From assembly GCA_002721895.1 (NCBI GenBank), contig PBLV01000056.1:1-64000 (forward strand): a DNA stretch of 64,000 nucleotides. The letters are read 5' to 3'. The notes below the pieces were generated by a model. The model was given only the letters and a program-made list of their open reading frames with translations, searched no databases and was not told where the DNA came from. Origin of the DNA: Verrucomicrobiales bacterium. Lineage in GTDB: Bacteria; Verrucomicrobiota; Verrucomicrobiae; Limisphaerales; UBA1100. Numbering within the stretch: position 1 is the stretch's first letter; each line of letters starts with the position of its first letter. This document shows positions 19,220-27,958 of the stretch, piece by piece. The position numbers and the translations under genes are program-made.

Positions 19220-20583
19220 TGCGACTGGTTGCGCTTTTCCTGCTGCCCATCGCGGCGGCGGCCGCGGACTGGCCGACATATCTCCGCGATGCCGCCCGCT
19301 CCGGCATTTCCGGCGAGCAGTTGGCGTTTCCGTTGAAGGAGGCGTGGGTTCATCGGTCGCCCCACAAGCCCCGGCCCGCCTGGCGCGGCCCGGCCAAGCG
19401 CGACCTTTACAACAAGCACTTCGGCCTCCACAACCGGCAGACTTTCGATCACGCCTATCACGCGATCGCGAACAGCGACTGGGTGTTTTACGGATCGTCG
19501 GCCGATGACCAGCTCTATTGCCTCGACGCCAAGACCGGCCGTGTGCGCTGGACGTTTTTCGCCGAGGGCCCCATCCGCCTCGCGCCCACGCTCCACGAGG
19601 GCCGCCTCTATTTCGGATCCGACGACGGCCATGTCTACTGCGTGACCACCGCCGGAAAGCTGGTCTGGAAAACGCGAATTGGCCCGCGCGATTATCGCAT
19701 CGCCGGCAACGGGCGGATCATCTCGGCTTGGCCGGTGCGCACGGGCGTGCTCATCGACAACGGCACGGCCTACGCGGCGGGCGGGATGTTCCCGAGCGAA
19801 GGCGTGCACATCTGCGCGCTGGAGGCTGGCACCGGCCGCGTGCAATGGCGCTCGGAGCAGACCGACCTCACGGCGCAGGGCAACATATTGTTGTCGGCTA
19901 AGCACCTCTACGTGCCCGCCGGCCGCGCCAGTCCGGTGGTGTACGACCGCGCAACCGGCAAGCGCCTGCGCACCCTCGGTGGTCCCGGCGGCACGGATGC
20001 GACGTTGTCGGGCGACACGCTGGTGGTTGGCCCTGGGCGCACTGGGCAGCTGTGCCTCATCCCCTCCGGCTGGAACAAGGTTTTTGCCACGCTCGACGGC
20101 ACGCATATGATTGTGACACCGGAGCGTTTCCTTGTCCACGGCTTGGGCGAGATGCGTGCAATTAATCACCCGAATTTCCTGAAATGGGAGGCCGAGCGTC
20201 AGTCGGTGAGGGTGCAAATCAATCAGCTGGATGGGCAGATAAAGAATGCTCGCCGTGGCAAACCTGTACCCAAGCCTCTGGCCGCGCTGAACATCGATTT
20301 GGCCACCCTGAAGGCGCGCTTGGCTGTGATAGAAAAGGAGCTGCTCGCCTGCGAACTTTGGAAGCGGCCCAGTGACTATCCCGACGCGCTCATCCTTGCG
20401 GGCGACACCATTTTCGTGGGCGGTAAAAACGTTGTCGCTGCGTTTAGCGTTGGCAACGGCGTGGAGGCTTGGCGGCACGCGGTGAAAGGCCGTGTATTTG
20501 GCATGGCCGTGGCGCACGGTCGCCTGCTGGTGAGCACGGATGAGGGCGTCATTCATTGCTTTAGGGCGGGGGATGCACGATGA
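19219..20583 (+). CDS. Secreted PQQ-type beta-propeller protein with helical insertion
   Basis: 454 residues. A signal peptide (MRLVALFLLPIAAAAA) is followed by repeated propeller blades of the PQQ/quinoprotein-like type, each with an aromatic-G-S/A...L-x-C-L/A-D/E-x-x-T-G-x-x-x-W pattern (YGSSADDQLYCLDAKTGRVRW, ICALEAGTGRVQW, VVYDRATGKRL). Residues about 317-382 interrupt the propeller with a charged helical, probably coiled-coil segment (NQLDGQIKNARRG ... LKARLAVIEKELLACELWKR). Propellers of this family in Planctomycetes and Verrucomicrobia mostly lack a proven cofactor, so PQQ binding should not be assumed. The ATG overlaps the upstream stop by one base (TGATG); the next gene overlaps by ATGA. 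Confidence 0.85.
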   Translation: MRLVALFLLPIAAAAADWPTYLRDAARSGISGEQLAFPLKEAWVHRSPHKPRPAWRGPAKRDLYNKHFGLHNRQTFDHAYHAIANSDWVFYGSSADDQLYCLDAKTGRVRWTFFAEGPIRLAPTLHEGRLYFGSDDGHVYCVTTAGKLVWKTRIGPRDYRIAGNGRIISAWPVRTGVLIDNGTAYAAGGMFPSEGVHICALEAGTGRVQWRSEQTDLTAQGNILLSAKHLYVPAGRASPVVYDRATGKRLRTLGGPGGTDATLSGDTLVVGPGRTGQLCLIPSGWNKVFATLDGTHMIVTPERFLVHGLGEMRAINHPNFLKWEAERQSVRVQINQLDGQIKNARRGKPVPKPLAALNIDLATLKARLAVIEKELLACELWKRPSDYPDALILAGDTIFVGGKNVVAAFSVGNGVEAWRHAVKGRVFGMAVAHGRLLVSTDEGVIHCFRAGDAR

Positions 20584-23525
20584 CGGATTTGAGGCATCTT
20601 GGTTGCTCGTCGAGGGTGGAGGTATTGTTCAAGCCGGCAATCATAGTTGGTTTATTGTTAATGACAATGACCAACCTGTCGAATGCCGCCGAGGGGCCGA
20701 TGTATCATTGGCTGTTCGAGCCGTTGCGCACGAAGGATAAGATAGTGCAGCCGATGGAGGGTAAAGTGCCCGCGCGTTTCAATGGTTCTGCGCGTATCGA
20801 GGCAGAGAACGGTCCGTCACATCTCGCCTTGAGTGGCGTGGGGCATCGCGTTTGGGTGGCGGACGGGCTGGAAGGGTTTGCCTTGCCGCAAAAGGAAATC
20901 ACCGTGATGGCGTGGGTGAAGGTCGATCGGCCGCTACGCTGGGGCGGCATCTGCGGCGTCATTCAGGACAACGGAAAATATGAACGCGGCTGGGTGCTGG
21001 GTTACGAGAATCAACGGTTCAATTTCGGCCTCAACTCGGAAGGCACCGAGGTAATCACTTACCTGAAAGATTCAGTGGACTACGTGAAGGGTCACTGGCA
21101 CCACGTGGCCGGCGTGTATGACGGCGCGGAGATGCGACTGTACGTAAACGGCAAGCTACGCGCCACCTCCGCCGCGCAGAAGGGCGCCATCCGCTACCCG
21201 CCGCAGGCGTTATTCGAGCTGGCGGCGTATCACGACGACGATGAGTTTAACCGGCTAGCGGGCGGGCTGCACGAGGCCGCCGTGTGGTCGCGCGCGCTGA
21301 AGGGCTCGGAGGTGGAGGCTTTGTTTAAAGGCAAGGCGGATAAGTTCCCCCTGCCGCCGCAGCCGGTGGAGATCGTGAGTGGGCCATTTGTGGGCTGGGC
21401 GGGTCGCACCACCGTGAAGGTCGAGTGGGAACTGGAACAATCGATGACTGCGCGCGTGGTGTTTCGCTCCAGCGGCGGACAGAAGCTGGAGGCCAAGGTC
21501 GCCAGCAGCGCGGCGCGGCACATCGTGACCATGCGTGGCCTGTTGCCCGACACGGAATACACCTACCGCATCCACGCCAAGCGGGCGGATGGCCGGGAGT
21601 TTGTCAGCAAGCCGTATAGTTTTGATTCCTCTTTTTACTATCGTCTGCCGGACATCCCTGTGGTGCCTTCGCCATTTCCGGATGACCGGCTGGCCAAGGC
21701 CGTACGAAAGGTGGCTGACATTATTTTGAGGCAATCAAAGATCCGTCAGGGCTACTGCCTCGTGTTGGGGAGCGTGGAGGGAAGGCTGGCGCATGAGCTG
21801 GCGCGGCGCACGGATTTGCAGGTGGTGGTGGTGGAACCCGATGCGGAAAAGGCGCAGGCCGCGCGGCGGGCCCTGAGCCGGGCAGGGCTGTACGGCATCC
21901 GAGCGAGCGTGCATCACGATGGTTTCGATGACCTGCCTTACGGTCCGTATTTCGCAAACCTGATCGTCTCGGGCAGCCTCTTGCTGGACGGCAAGCTGCC
22001 GGGGAAAAGCGGCGCGGAGCTGCAGCGCGTGCTGCGGCCGGCAGGTGGAAAGGTGGTGCTGGTTCCAGGTGAGGGAGAAAGTTTAGACTTGGAGACGTTG
22101 AAATCATGGCTGGGTGATCCCCACCAATCGGGTGTGACGCTCAGGGCGGCAAAGGATTTGGTGGTGCTGGAGCGACTGCCGTTGAAGGGCGCGGGCGAAT
22201 GGACACACCAGTACGGCAGCCCGGACAACACGACCAACAGCCGCGATGACCTCGTGCGTGGGGAGATGGGCGTGTTGTGGTGGGGCGAACCGGGTCCGCG
22301 GCCGATGCCCGATCGTGGCGGCCGCAATCCCGCGCCGCTCGCCGCCAATGGCCGCTTGTTCGTGCAGGGCGACCGCATGTTCTTCGGCATGGACGCCTAC
22401 AACGGCTCGATTCTCTGGACGCTGTCCGCGCCGGAAATCCGCCGCTCCAACCTCCCTCGCGACGGCAGCAACATGGCGGCGTCGGAGGATTTCCTGTATC
22501 TCGCCGCTGGCGGCCACGCGCTGGGCATCGACGCGCAGACAGGCGAGCGCAAGCTGCGCTTTGACGCGCCCAAGGGGCGACACTGGGGGTACATGGGCGT
22601 CGTGGACGGGCGGTTGATCGGCACAGCGGTGAAGCCTCACTCGGCGTACGTGGCCGATGTCGGCGAATGGTACGATAGCGTCAAGGCGCCCGACGTCGGC
22701 CGGCTGGCGAGCGAGGAGGTGTTCAGCTTCGACCGCCGCACCGGCAAGCGCCAGTGGAGCTACAAGGGCGGGCTGGTGATGAACTCCACCATCACGGTGG
22801 CCGATGGTGTGATGTACTTTGTTGAGAGCCGCAACGACGAGCCGCGCAAGTTGGCAACCAGCCGCATCGCGCCCAGTTCCTTAAACAAGCAGCACCTTGT
22901 GGCGCTGGACATGACGAATGGCCGCATGCTGTGGGAGCGCCCGGTGGATTTTTCCAAGTGCGAGAATATGCTCTACCTTATTCACTCCAAGGGCACACTG
23001 GTTGCCAGTGGCAGCGACCGCCACAAGGAGTATCATCTGCATGCGTTCGACGTGAGCTCGTCGGCACTGCGATTCGGCACAGACAAGCCGGAGGTGCCTA
23101 AGCTATGGTATGCGAACCCGCCTGTGAATCCCAAGGATAAGGATGACCGCAACCAGCATCATGGTGGCCATCTGCAGCACCCCTTGGTGGTGGGCGGCAA
23201 GCTGTTTTCCGACAACCGTGCGTTTGACCTGCGAACCGGCAAGCGTCTGCCCATAAAGCTGCCTTCGCGCCGTGGCTGTGGGCTGATGGCTGCCAGCAAA
23301 CACAGTATGTTTTACAGACACTACTTCCATGGCGTTTGGGACTTGGAAAAGGACACGAAGATTCAGCTCGAAGGCATCCGCAGCGGCTGCTGGCTGGGCA
23401 TCATCCCCGCGCAGGGATTGATGCTTGCGCCGGAGAGCAGCAGCGGTTGCTCGTGTACACATTCCATCCAAACCTCGGCTGCGTGGGCGCCGCGTAATGC
23501 CTTGAAGCAGCCGAAGAAAAAATAA
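20580..23525 (+). CDS. Secreted multidomain protein: LamG-like, FnIII-like, methyltransferase-like and PQQ-propeller
   Basis: 981 residues. A signal sequence at about 15-38 is followed by a concanavalin/LamG-type domain (about 85-250: VMAWVKVDRP, WHHVAGVYDGAEMRLYVNGKL, GGLHEAAVWSRAL), an FnIII-like segment (about 265-350, LLPDTEYTYRIHAKRADG), and a Rossmann methyltransferase-like segment (about 388-500) with motif I VLGSVEGRLAHELA, an acidic residue ending strand 2 (VVVVEPD) and a later LIVSGSL strand. A long PQQ-type propeller fills the rest (about 545-965). The methyltransferase motif is degenerate: motif I has one glycine fewer than E-x-G-x-G-x-G. Export of such a domain is odd, because SAM is cytoplasmic. 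Last gene of the six-gene operon, coupled by ATGA. Confidence 0.85.
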   Translation: MTDLRHLGCSSRVEVLFKPAIIVGLLLMTMTNLSNAAEGPMYHWLFEPLRTKDKIVQPMEGKVPARFNGSARIEAENGPSHLALSGVGHRVWVADGLEGFALPQKEITVMAWVKVDRPLRWGGICGVIQDNGKYERGWVLGYENQRFNFGLNSEGTEVITYLKDSVDYVKGHWHHVAGVYDGAEMRLYVNGKLRATSAAQKGAIRYPPQALFELAAYHDDDEFNRLAGGLHEAAVWSRALKGSEVEALFKGKADKFPLPPQPVEIVSGPFVGWAGRTTVKVEWELEQSMTARVVFRSSGGQKLEAKVASSAARHIVTMRGLLPDTEYTYRIHAKRADGREFVSKPYSFDSSFYYRLPDIPVVPSPFPDDRLAKAVRKVADIILRQSKIRQGYCLVLGSVEGRLAHELARRTDLQVVVVEPDAEKAQAARRALSRAGLYGIRASVHHDGFDDLPYGPYFANLIVSGSLLLDGKLPGKSGAELQRVLRPAGGKVVLVPGEGESLDLETLKSWLGDPHQSGVTLRAAKDLVVLERLPLKGAGEWTHQYGSPDNTTNSRDDLVRGEMGVLWWGEPGPRPMPDRGGRNPAPLAANGRLFVQGDRMFFGMDAYNGSILWTLSAPEIRRSNLPRDGSNMAASEDFLYLAAGGHALGIDAQTGERKLRFDAPKGRHWGYMGVVDGRLIGTAVKPHSAYVADVGEWYDSVKAPDVGRLASEEVFSFDRRTGKRQWSYKGGLVMNSTITVADGVMYFVESRNDEPRKLATSRIAPSSLNKQHLVALDMTNGRMLWERPVDFSKCENMLYLIHSKGTLVASGSDRHKEYHLHAFDVSSSALRFGTDKPEVPKLWYANPPVNPKDKDDRNQHHGGHLQHPLVVGGKLFSDNRAFDLRTGKRLPIKLPSRRGCGLMAASKHSMFYRHYFHGVWDLEKDTKIQLEGIRSGCWLGIIPAQGLMLAPESSSGCSCTHSIQTSAAWAPRNALKQPKKK

Positions 23526-23614
23526 AGCCGGCTAGAGCTTTGCCTCATTCTTGACACAGTGTATCACGGGTGATTTTGATTGAGGGTTGAGAACTGAGGA
23601 CCGAGGGTGGGGCT

Positions 23615-24244
23615 GTGAGTTCGGATCGATCTCGAATTTTAAAGTTTGGCGGAGGGATGTTTGCGGTGGCGCTGGTCGGATACGGGCTTTTGTACAGTCT
23701 GGACAGCGAGTTGCGGCGCGGCGCGGGGCCGTGGGAGATGGATTTTTCGGTGAGTGGGACAGGGGAACCGGTTGTGCGCATTCGACAGGAGGGGTTGGGG
23801 ATTTCAGGATTCGAGATTGTGTTTCCGGGTGAAGCTGTGCCGGAGGGTTTTGTGCCAGAGACCCTGCGGTTTGATGAGGTGGCTCCGAGGAATGCGCCGG
23901 TGCCATTTGGCCGCTGGGTGTACCATGATCTGACGATTTTGCCGGGTGTGGTGACGCTGGAGTTGTTTTCGGAGATCAACGGGACACGGCGGCATGAGGT
24001 GGAATTGGTGCCGCGCAGGCTTTTTGTGAACCGGAAAGGGCATGAATGGCAACGCAAAGGGGAATTACGGCTGAGACAGGGAGAGAAATTTACCGGCGGG
24101 GCACCGGATGCTGAGAGTTCGCGAGGGCGCCAGGGGAGCAGTTGGTGGCTTTGGCTGGTGGCGTTGACGCCGGTTTTGTTTGTGGCGGGGGTGTTTATTC
24201 TGAAGCGCCGCCCGGTCGACGCAGGGGAAGGGGGGGGCTCTTGA
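23615..24244 (+). CDS. Membrane-anchored protein of unknown function with terminal TM segments
   Basis: 209 residues. Hydrophobic segments lie at both ends (FGGGMFAVALVGYGLLYSL and SSWWLWLVALTPVLFVAGVFIL), with an extracytoplasmic-looking central domain rich in short strands (PVVRIRQEGLGISGFEIVFPG, VVTLELFSEINGTRRHEVELVPR). I do not recognise the family. The start used is GTG at 23615; an ATG 42 bases downstream would still retain the first hydrophobic segment. The 3' end runs 50 bases into the convergent beta-lactamase-like gene, both frames remaining open, which is unusual. Confidence 0.6.
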   Translation: MSSDRSRILKFGGGMFAVALVGYGLLYSLDSELRRGAGPWEMDFSVSGTGEPVVRIRQEGLGISGFEIVFPGEAVPEGFVPETLRFDEVAPRNAPVPFGRWVYHDLTILPGVVTLELFSEINGTRRHEVELVPRRLFVNRKGHEWQRKGELRLRQGEKFTGGAPDAESSRGRQGSSWWLWLVALTPVLFVAGVFILKRRPVDAGEGGGS

Positions 24245-25400
24245 GCGCCTCGGCGGCGAGGGTGCCGATTTGCCTTCGCAATGGAACTACATTGCCTTGG
24301 CCGTCGGGATGCAGTCGGTTACAGAGGAATATGACAAAGGTGTGGGATGCTGGGTCGATCCATATCGAGGGCCCAGTAAAACCTGTATGACCGAATGAGC
24401 CGATGGGAAAATGGGCGCCGCGGGGACTGCTGTAAACTGTATCGACATCCCAGCCTAAAGCCCGGCGGGCAGGACGGTTTTTGGCATCCTTTTGCTCTGG
24501 GTTTTGGATGCGGACCCATTCCATCACGGTTTCCTTCTTGAAGATGAGCACGCCATCCAGTTCTCCGCCGTTGAGGATCATGCGGCAGAAGCGGGCGAGG
24601 TCTGGCGCGGTGGTAAACAACCCTGCGTGGCCAGCGATGCCTCGGGTTTTGCGTGCCCAGGGGTCATGGACGGTGCCGTGCAGCCAGCGGCCATTCTCCA
24701 GTGTGGTGGGGGCAATGCGGTTGTGTTTTGATGGTGGCGGGTTGTAGCCGGTGTCCTTCATCTTTAATGGGTTAAAGATTTCCTGTTGGCAGAAGGTGTC
24801 GATGGGGTGTTTGCTGGTTCGCCGGATGATTTCGTTGAGGAGTTGAAAGTTGATGTCACTATAGATGAAAACCGTGCCAGGCGGGTGCTGGGGAATCTCG
24901 GCGCAGCACTTGGCTATGCATTCGTCATGACCATCCCAACCCTCCAGCGAAATGCCGGGGCGCAATCCACTGGTGTGGGTGAGCAGGTGGCGAATGGTGA
25001 TGGCATCGCGGCCATCGCTGGCAAACTCCGGGAGGTGCTGGGCAACCTTGTCGTCGAGGCCAAGCTTGGCTTGCTCCCAAAGGCGGAGCACGGCGGGGGT
25101 AGTGGCCACCGCCTTGGTGAGGGAGGCCACGTCATAAATGCTGTCGAGATGTGCTAGTGCGTGTTTGGGTTTTTCGCTGAGCTTGCCGTGAATTCTGGTA
25201 TCGTGAACGCCGTTGTGTTCAATCCATGTCACTGCGCCGGGAAGATGGCCAGCGGCGCGGGCTTTCCCGATGGCTGTACTGATGGCGTGCAGTTTGTTCA
25301 GGTGAAATGTGGAGAGCAGCGCGGCGGATGGGGGGGGCGCCTCTGGCCAGCGAATGCACGCGGTGAGCAGACCGAGGGCGATGAGTGGAGCGCAACGCAT
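24195..25400 (-). CDS. Class C beta-lactamase-like serine hydrolase, predicted lipoprotein
   Basis: 401 residues. A lipoprotein signal (LIALGLLTAC, lipobox LTAC with Cys15) is followed by the beta-lactamase/penicillin-binding-protein transpeptidase fold: catalytic SLTK (93-96), a YSDIN motif in the usual Y-x-N position (180-184), LLTHTSGLRPG, and HTG (338-340). Such EstB/AmpC-like proteins include esterases, D-aminopeptidases and hydrolases of unknown substrate; clinical-type beta-lactamase activity should not be assumed. The ATG at 25400 was preferred to a TTG two codons upstream. It is divergent from the S9 peptidase gene across an 86-nt spacer that must carry both promoters. The 3' end overlaps the convergent gene. 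Confidence 0.88.
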   Translation of the reverse strand: MRCAPLIALGLLTACIRWPEAPPPSAALLSTFHLNKLHAISTAIGKARAAGHLPGAVTWIEHNGVHDTRIHGKLSEKPKHALAHLDSIYDVASLTKAVATTPAVLRLWEQAKLGLDDKVAQHLPEFASDGRDAITIRHLLTHTSGLRPGISLEGWDGHDECIAKCCAEIPQHPPGTVFIYSDINFQLLNEIIRRTSKHPIDTFCQQEIFNPLKMKDTGYNPPPSKHNRIAPTTLENGRWLHGTVHDPWARKTRGIAGHAGLFTTAPDLARFCRMILNGGELDGVLIFKKETVMEWVRIQNPEQKDAKNRPARRALGWDVDTVYSSPRGAHFPIGSFGHTGFTGPSIWIDPASHTFVIFLCNRLHPDGQGNVVPLRRQIGTLAAEALKSPPLPLRRPGGASE

Positions 25401-25486
25401 GCGCAAGGATAGGCTCGGCCTGCGATTGGCTCAAGTGGCTTCTAGCTTGCGGAGGGGATACTTTTCTGCGACAAAGGGTGAGCCTC

Positions 25487-27958
25487 ATGATGATCGCACG
25501 GATCGTTATTTTCAACTTGGTGTTCGCGTGTGTCTGGTTCGCGCGCGGGCAGGCGGAATACCAACAGGCGCCCGAATCCATTCAGCCTTTCTTCAAAGGT
25601 CGCCCGATGCCGCGGGTTTCAATGAGTCCAAACGGGGAGTATCTGCTGATTGTGCAGGGGGTGCGATTCCAGCGCATCGAAGATTTGTCACGTCCGTACC
25701 TTGGCTTGGCGGGGGTACGGATTGACCCGGTCAACAACGGCCCGGCCCATCCGGTTTATTACACGGAGTTCCGGTTGTTGCGCATGAGCGATGGGAGGGA
25801 GGACAAGCTGCCCATGCCGGGCGGACGATCGCGTTTTAGCCTGCCGGTTTGGTCGCCGGATGGCAGCCGGTTTGCCTGCCTGCGTTACCAAAATGATCAG
25901 GTGGAAATCTGGGTGGGCAACCCTGCGCGACGCACATTGTCGCAGGTAAGAAACGTGCGGATCAATGCCGCGTTCGGACGGCCGTTTCAGTGGATGCCCG
26001 ATGGGAAGAGCTTGTTGTGTCAGGTAATCTCAAGTCGCCGAGGCAAACCGCCTTCCCGGGGACGGCTTGCGCTGGGGCCATTGATCCAGGACACGCGCCC
26101 GGACAAGGCGCCGCATCGGGACTCGACGGATGGGCTGGAGAATGATTTTGATCGCGAGTTGTTCCTCTACTACTGCCAGGCGGAGTTGGAAAGGGTGGAT
26201 GTGGACACGGGCAAGCGGACAAGGCTGCGCAAGTTGAATCGTTCCCATGCGCCGGGCGAGTCTTTGAAGCCCACCATTTTTTTTAATTACGATATTTCAC
26301 CGGAAGGCCGACATATTCTTGTGGAACGGCTGCACCCTCCTTTCACGCTTCATGTGCCGGCGGGAATGTTTGCCCGGAGCGTGGAGGTCTGGACCTTGAC
26401 GGCGGACGTAAAAAGCGCCACGGCATTGCCTTCGGCCGAAACCATTCCACTGGGCGGCGTGCAAAGCCGCCCCCGGGCGCATCATTGGCGGCCAACGGCT
26501 CCGGATACGCTTGTCTGGATCGAAGCGCTTGATAACGGTGATCCCTCAAAACCTGCTGAGTTTCGGGATCGCATTGTCCTGTTGCCTATCGAGCAGGGAA
26601 GCAAGCAGAGTGAGTTAATGCGGCTGCCACATCGGTATTCGAAGATTTATTGGGGAGAGGATCCATCCGTGGCCTTGGTGCGCGAATACAATAGCAGTGA
26701 CAACCAGCACCGCGTGTGGCGTGTGAACCCCGAGGACAAAACGCGCGAACTTGGAAAGGTTTGGGACATCGCGGTGCAGGATCGGTACAACCATCCCGGT
26801 TTCCCCATGATGCGACAGCTCAAAAGTGGCAAGCGAGCAATGCGCGTTGTGGACGGGAAAATTTTTCTGAATGGATGGGGGGCATCCGAGGATGGGGACC
26901 ACCCGTTTCTAAAGCGGTTCGACTTGGAGACGGGAACCGAAGAGGTTCTTTTTGAATGTGGAGACAAGGGGTTTGAGGCTGTTGTTGGCATTTTGAATGA
27001 CCGGGGTGAAAAGGGTGTGGAATTTGTTACCCACTATGAGTCATCGGGCGTCTACCCCAATTTCTATCGGCGGACGGAAAACGATGAGGCGCGCCAGCAG
27101 CTGACCAGATTCAAGGATCCGGTCAAGGCCCTTCGTGTTCGCAAGCAGGTGCTCACCTACTTCAGGGGAGAAGACAAACTATCCTGCATGCTGTATTTGC
27201 CTCCCGGGTATGACCTCGAAAACCCGATCCCCTTGCCAACGATCCTTTGGGTTTATCCCCGGGAATACACGCGGGGAAGCGATGCGGGCCAAGTTGCGGG
27301 CAATCCCCGGCGGTTTGACCGCTTCACGGGTGCGGATCCGAGGTTTCTAACTCTGGAGGGTTATGCCGTATTGGATTTAAAGCTGCCCGTGGTGGGGGGG
27401 GGCGAGACAGCCAACGATCAGTTCATCGCGCAAATTGTTGCCTCTGCTGAGGCAGCCATAGCCAAGGCGGGGCAGATGGGTGTGGCAGATCTGGGCCGGG
27501 TTGGCTTGGGAGGGCACAGCTATGGAGCTTTCGCGACCGTAACTCTGCTTGCACACTCGGATGTGTTTCAGGCCGGCGTGGCACTCAGCGGCGCCTACAA
27601 CAGGACGCTTACCCCATTTGGTTTTCAAAATGAAAGACGCACTCTTTGGGACGCCGCCGAGACTTACCGGAAGATGTCGCCCTTTTTTGATGTGCCCAAA
27701 ATTCGCGAGCCGCTGCTTTTGATACATGGCGAGGAAGACAACAACGCGGCTACCCTACCCATGCAGAGCCGCCGGCTTTTCCAAGCCATCAAGGGTCAGG
27801 AAGGGACGAAGGCCAGGCTGGTGATGCTGCCTCACGAGGCACACCTGTACCGCACTCGTGAGTCCATTGAGCATGTGCTTCACGAAATGGTAGGCTGGTT
27901 TAATGAGCATGTGAAGGATCGAAAGCCGCAGCCCTCGCCACCCGCGGCCGGCGGTTAG
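25487..27958 (+). CDS. Exported S9 family peptidase, glutamyl-endopeptidase-like
   Basis: 823 residues. A signal peptide (MMIARIVIFNLVFACVWFARG) is followed by an N-terminal beta-propeller of about 500 residues (LPVWSPDGSRFACLRY, AFGRPFQWMPDGKSLLCQV) and a C-terminal alpha/beta-hydrolase domain. Catalytic serine sits in GGHSYGAF (Ser678), Asp near GEEDNN (Asp751), and His in PHEAHLY (His783 or His786). The segment WVYPREYTRGSDAGQVAGNP closely follows the plant chloroplast glutamyl endopeptidase pattern, placing it near MEROPS S9D from memory. It probably cleaves oligopeptides in the periplasm. The ATG at 25487 is used because the upstream in-frame extension overlaps the divergent gene and lacks a signal; an AAAGGGTGAG precedes it. 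Confidence 0.9.
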   Translation: MMIARIVIFNLVFACVWFARGQAEYQQAPESIQPFFKGRPMPRVSMSPNGEYLLIVQGVRFQRIEDLSRPYLGLAGVRIDPVNNGPAHPVYYTEFRLLRMSDGREDKLPMPGGRSRFSLPVWSPDGSRFACLRYQNDQVEIWVGNPARRTLSQVRNVRINAAFGRPFQWMPDGKSLLCQVISSRRGKPPSRGRLALGPLIQDTRPDKAPHRDSTDGLENDFDRELFLYYCQAELERVDVDTGKRTRLRKLNRSHAPGESLKPTIFFNYDISPEGRHILVERLHPPFTLHVPAGMFARSVEVWTLTADVKSATALPSAETIPLGGVQSRPRAHHWRPTAPDTLVWIEALDNGDPSKPAEFRDRIVLLPIEQGSKQSELMRLPHRYSKIYWGEDPSVALVREYNSSDNQHRVWRVNPEDKTRELGKVWDIAVQDRYNHPGFPMMRQLKSGKRAMRVVDGKIFLNGWGASEDGDHPFLKRFDLETGTEEVLFECGDKGFEAVVGILNDRGEKGVEFVTHYESSGVYPNFYRRTENDEARQQLTRFKDPVKALRVRKQVLTYFRGEDKLSCMLYLPPGYDLENPIPLPTILWVYPREYTRGSDAGQVAGNPRRFDRFTGADPRFLTLEGYAVLDLKLPVVGGGETANDQFIAQIVASAEAAIAKAGQMGVADLGRVGLGGHSYGAFATVTLLAHSDVFQAGVALSGAYNRTLTPFGFQNERRTLWDAAETYRKMSPFFDVPKIREPLLLIHGEEDNNAATLPMQSRRLFQAIKGQEGTKARLVMLPHEAHLYRTRESIEHVLHEMVGWFNEHVKDRKPQPSPPAAGG

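Noticed and set aside
19006..20556. Minus-strand open frame of 516 codons
   Set aside because: Antisense to the ThiF-like and propeller genes, with His/Arg-rich shadow composition.
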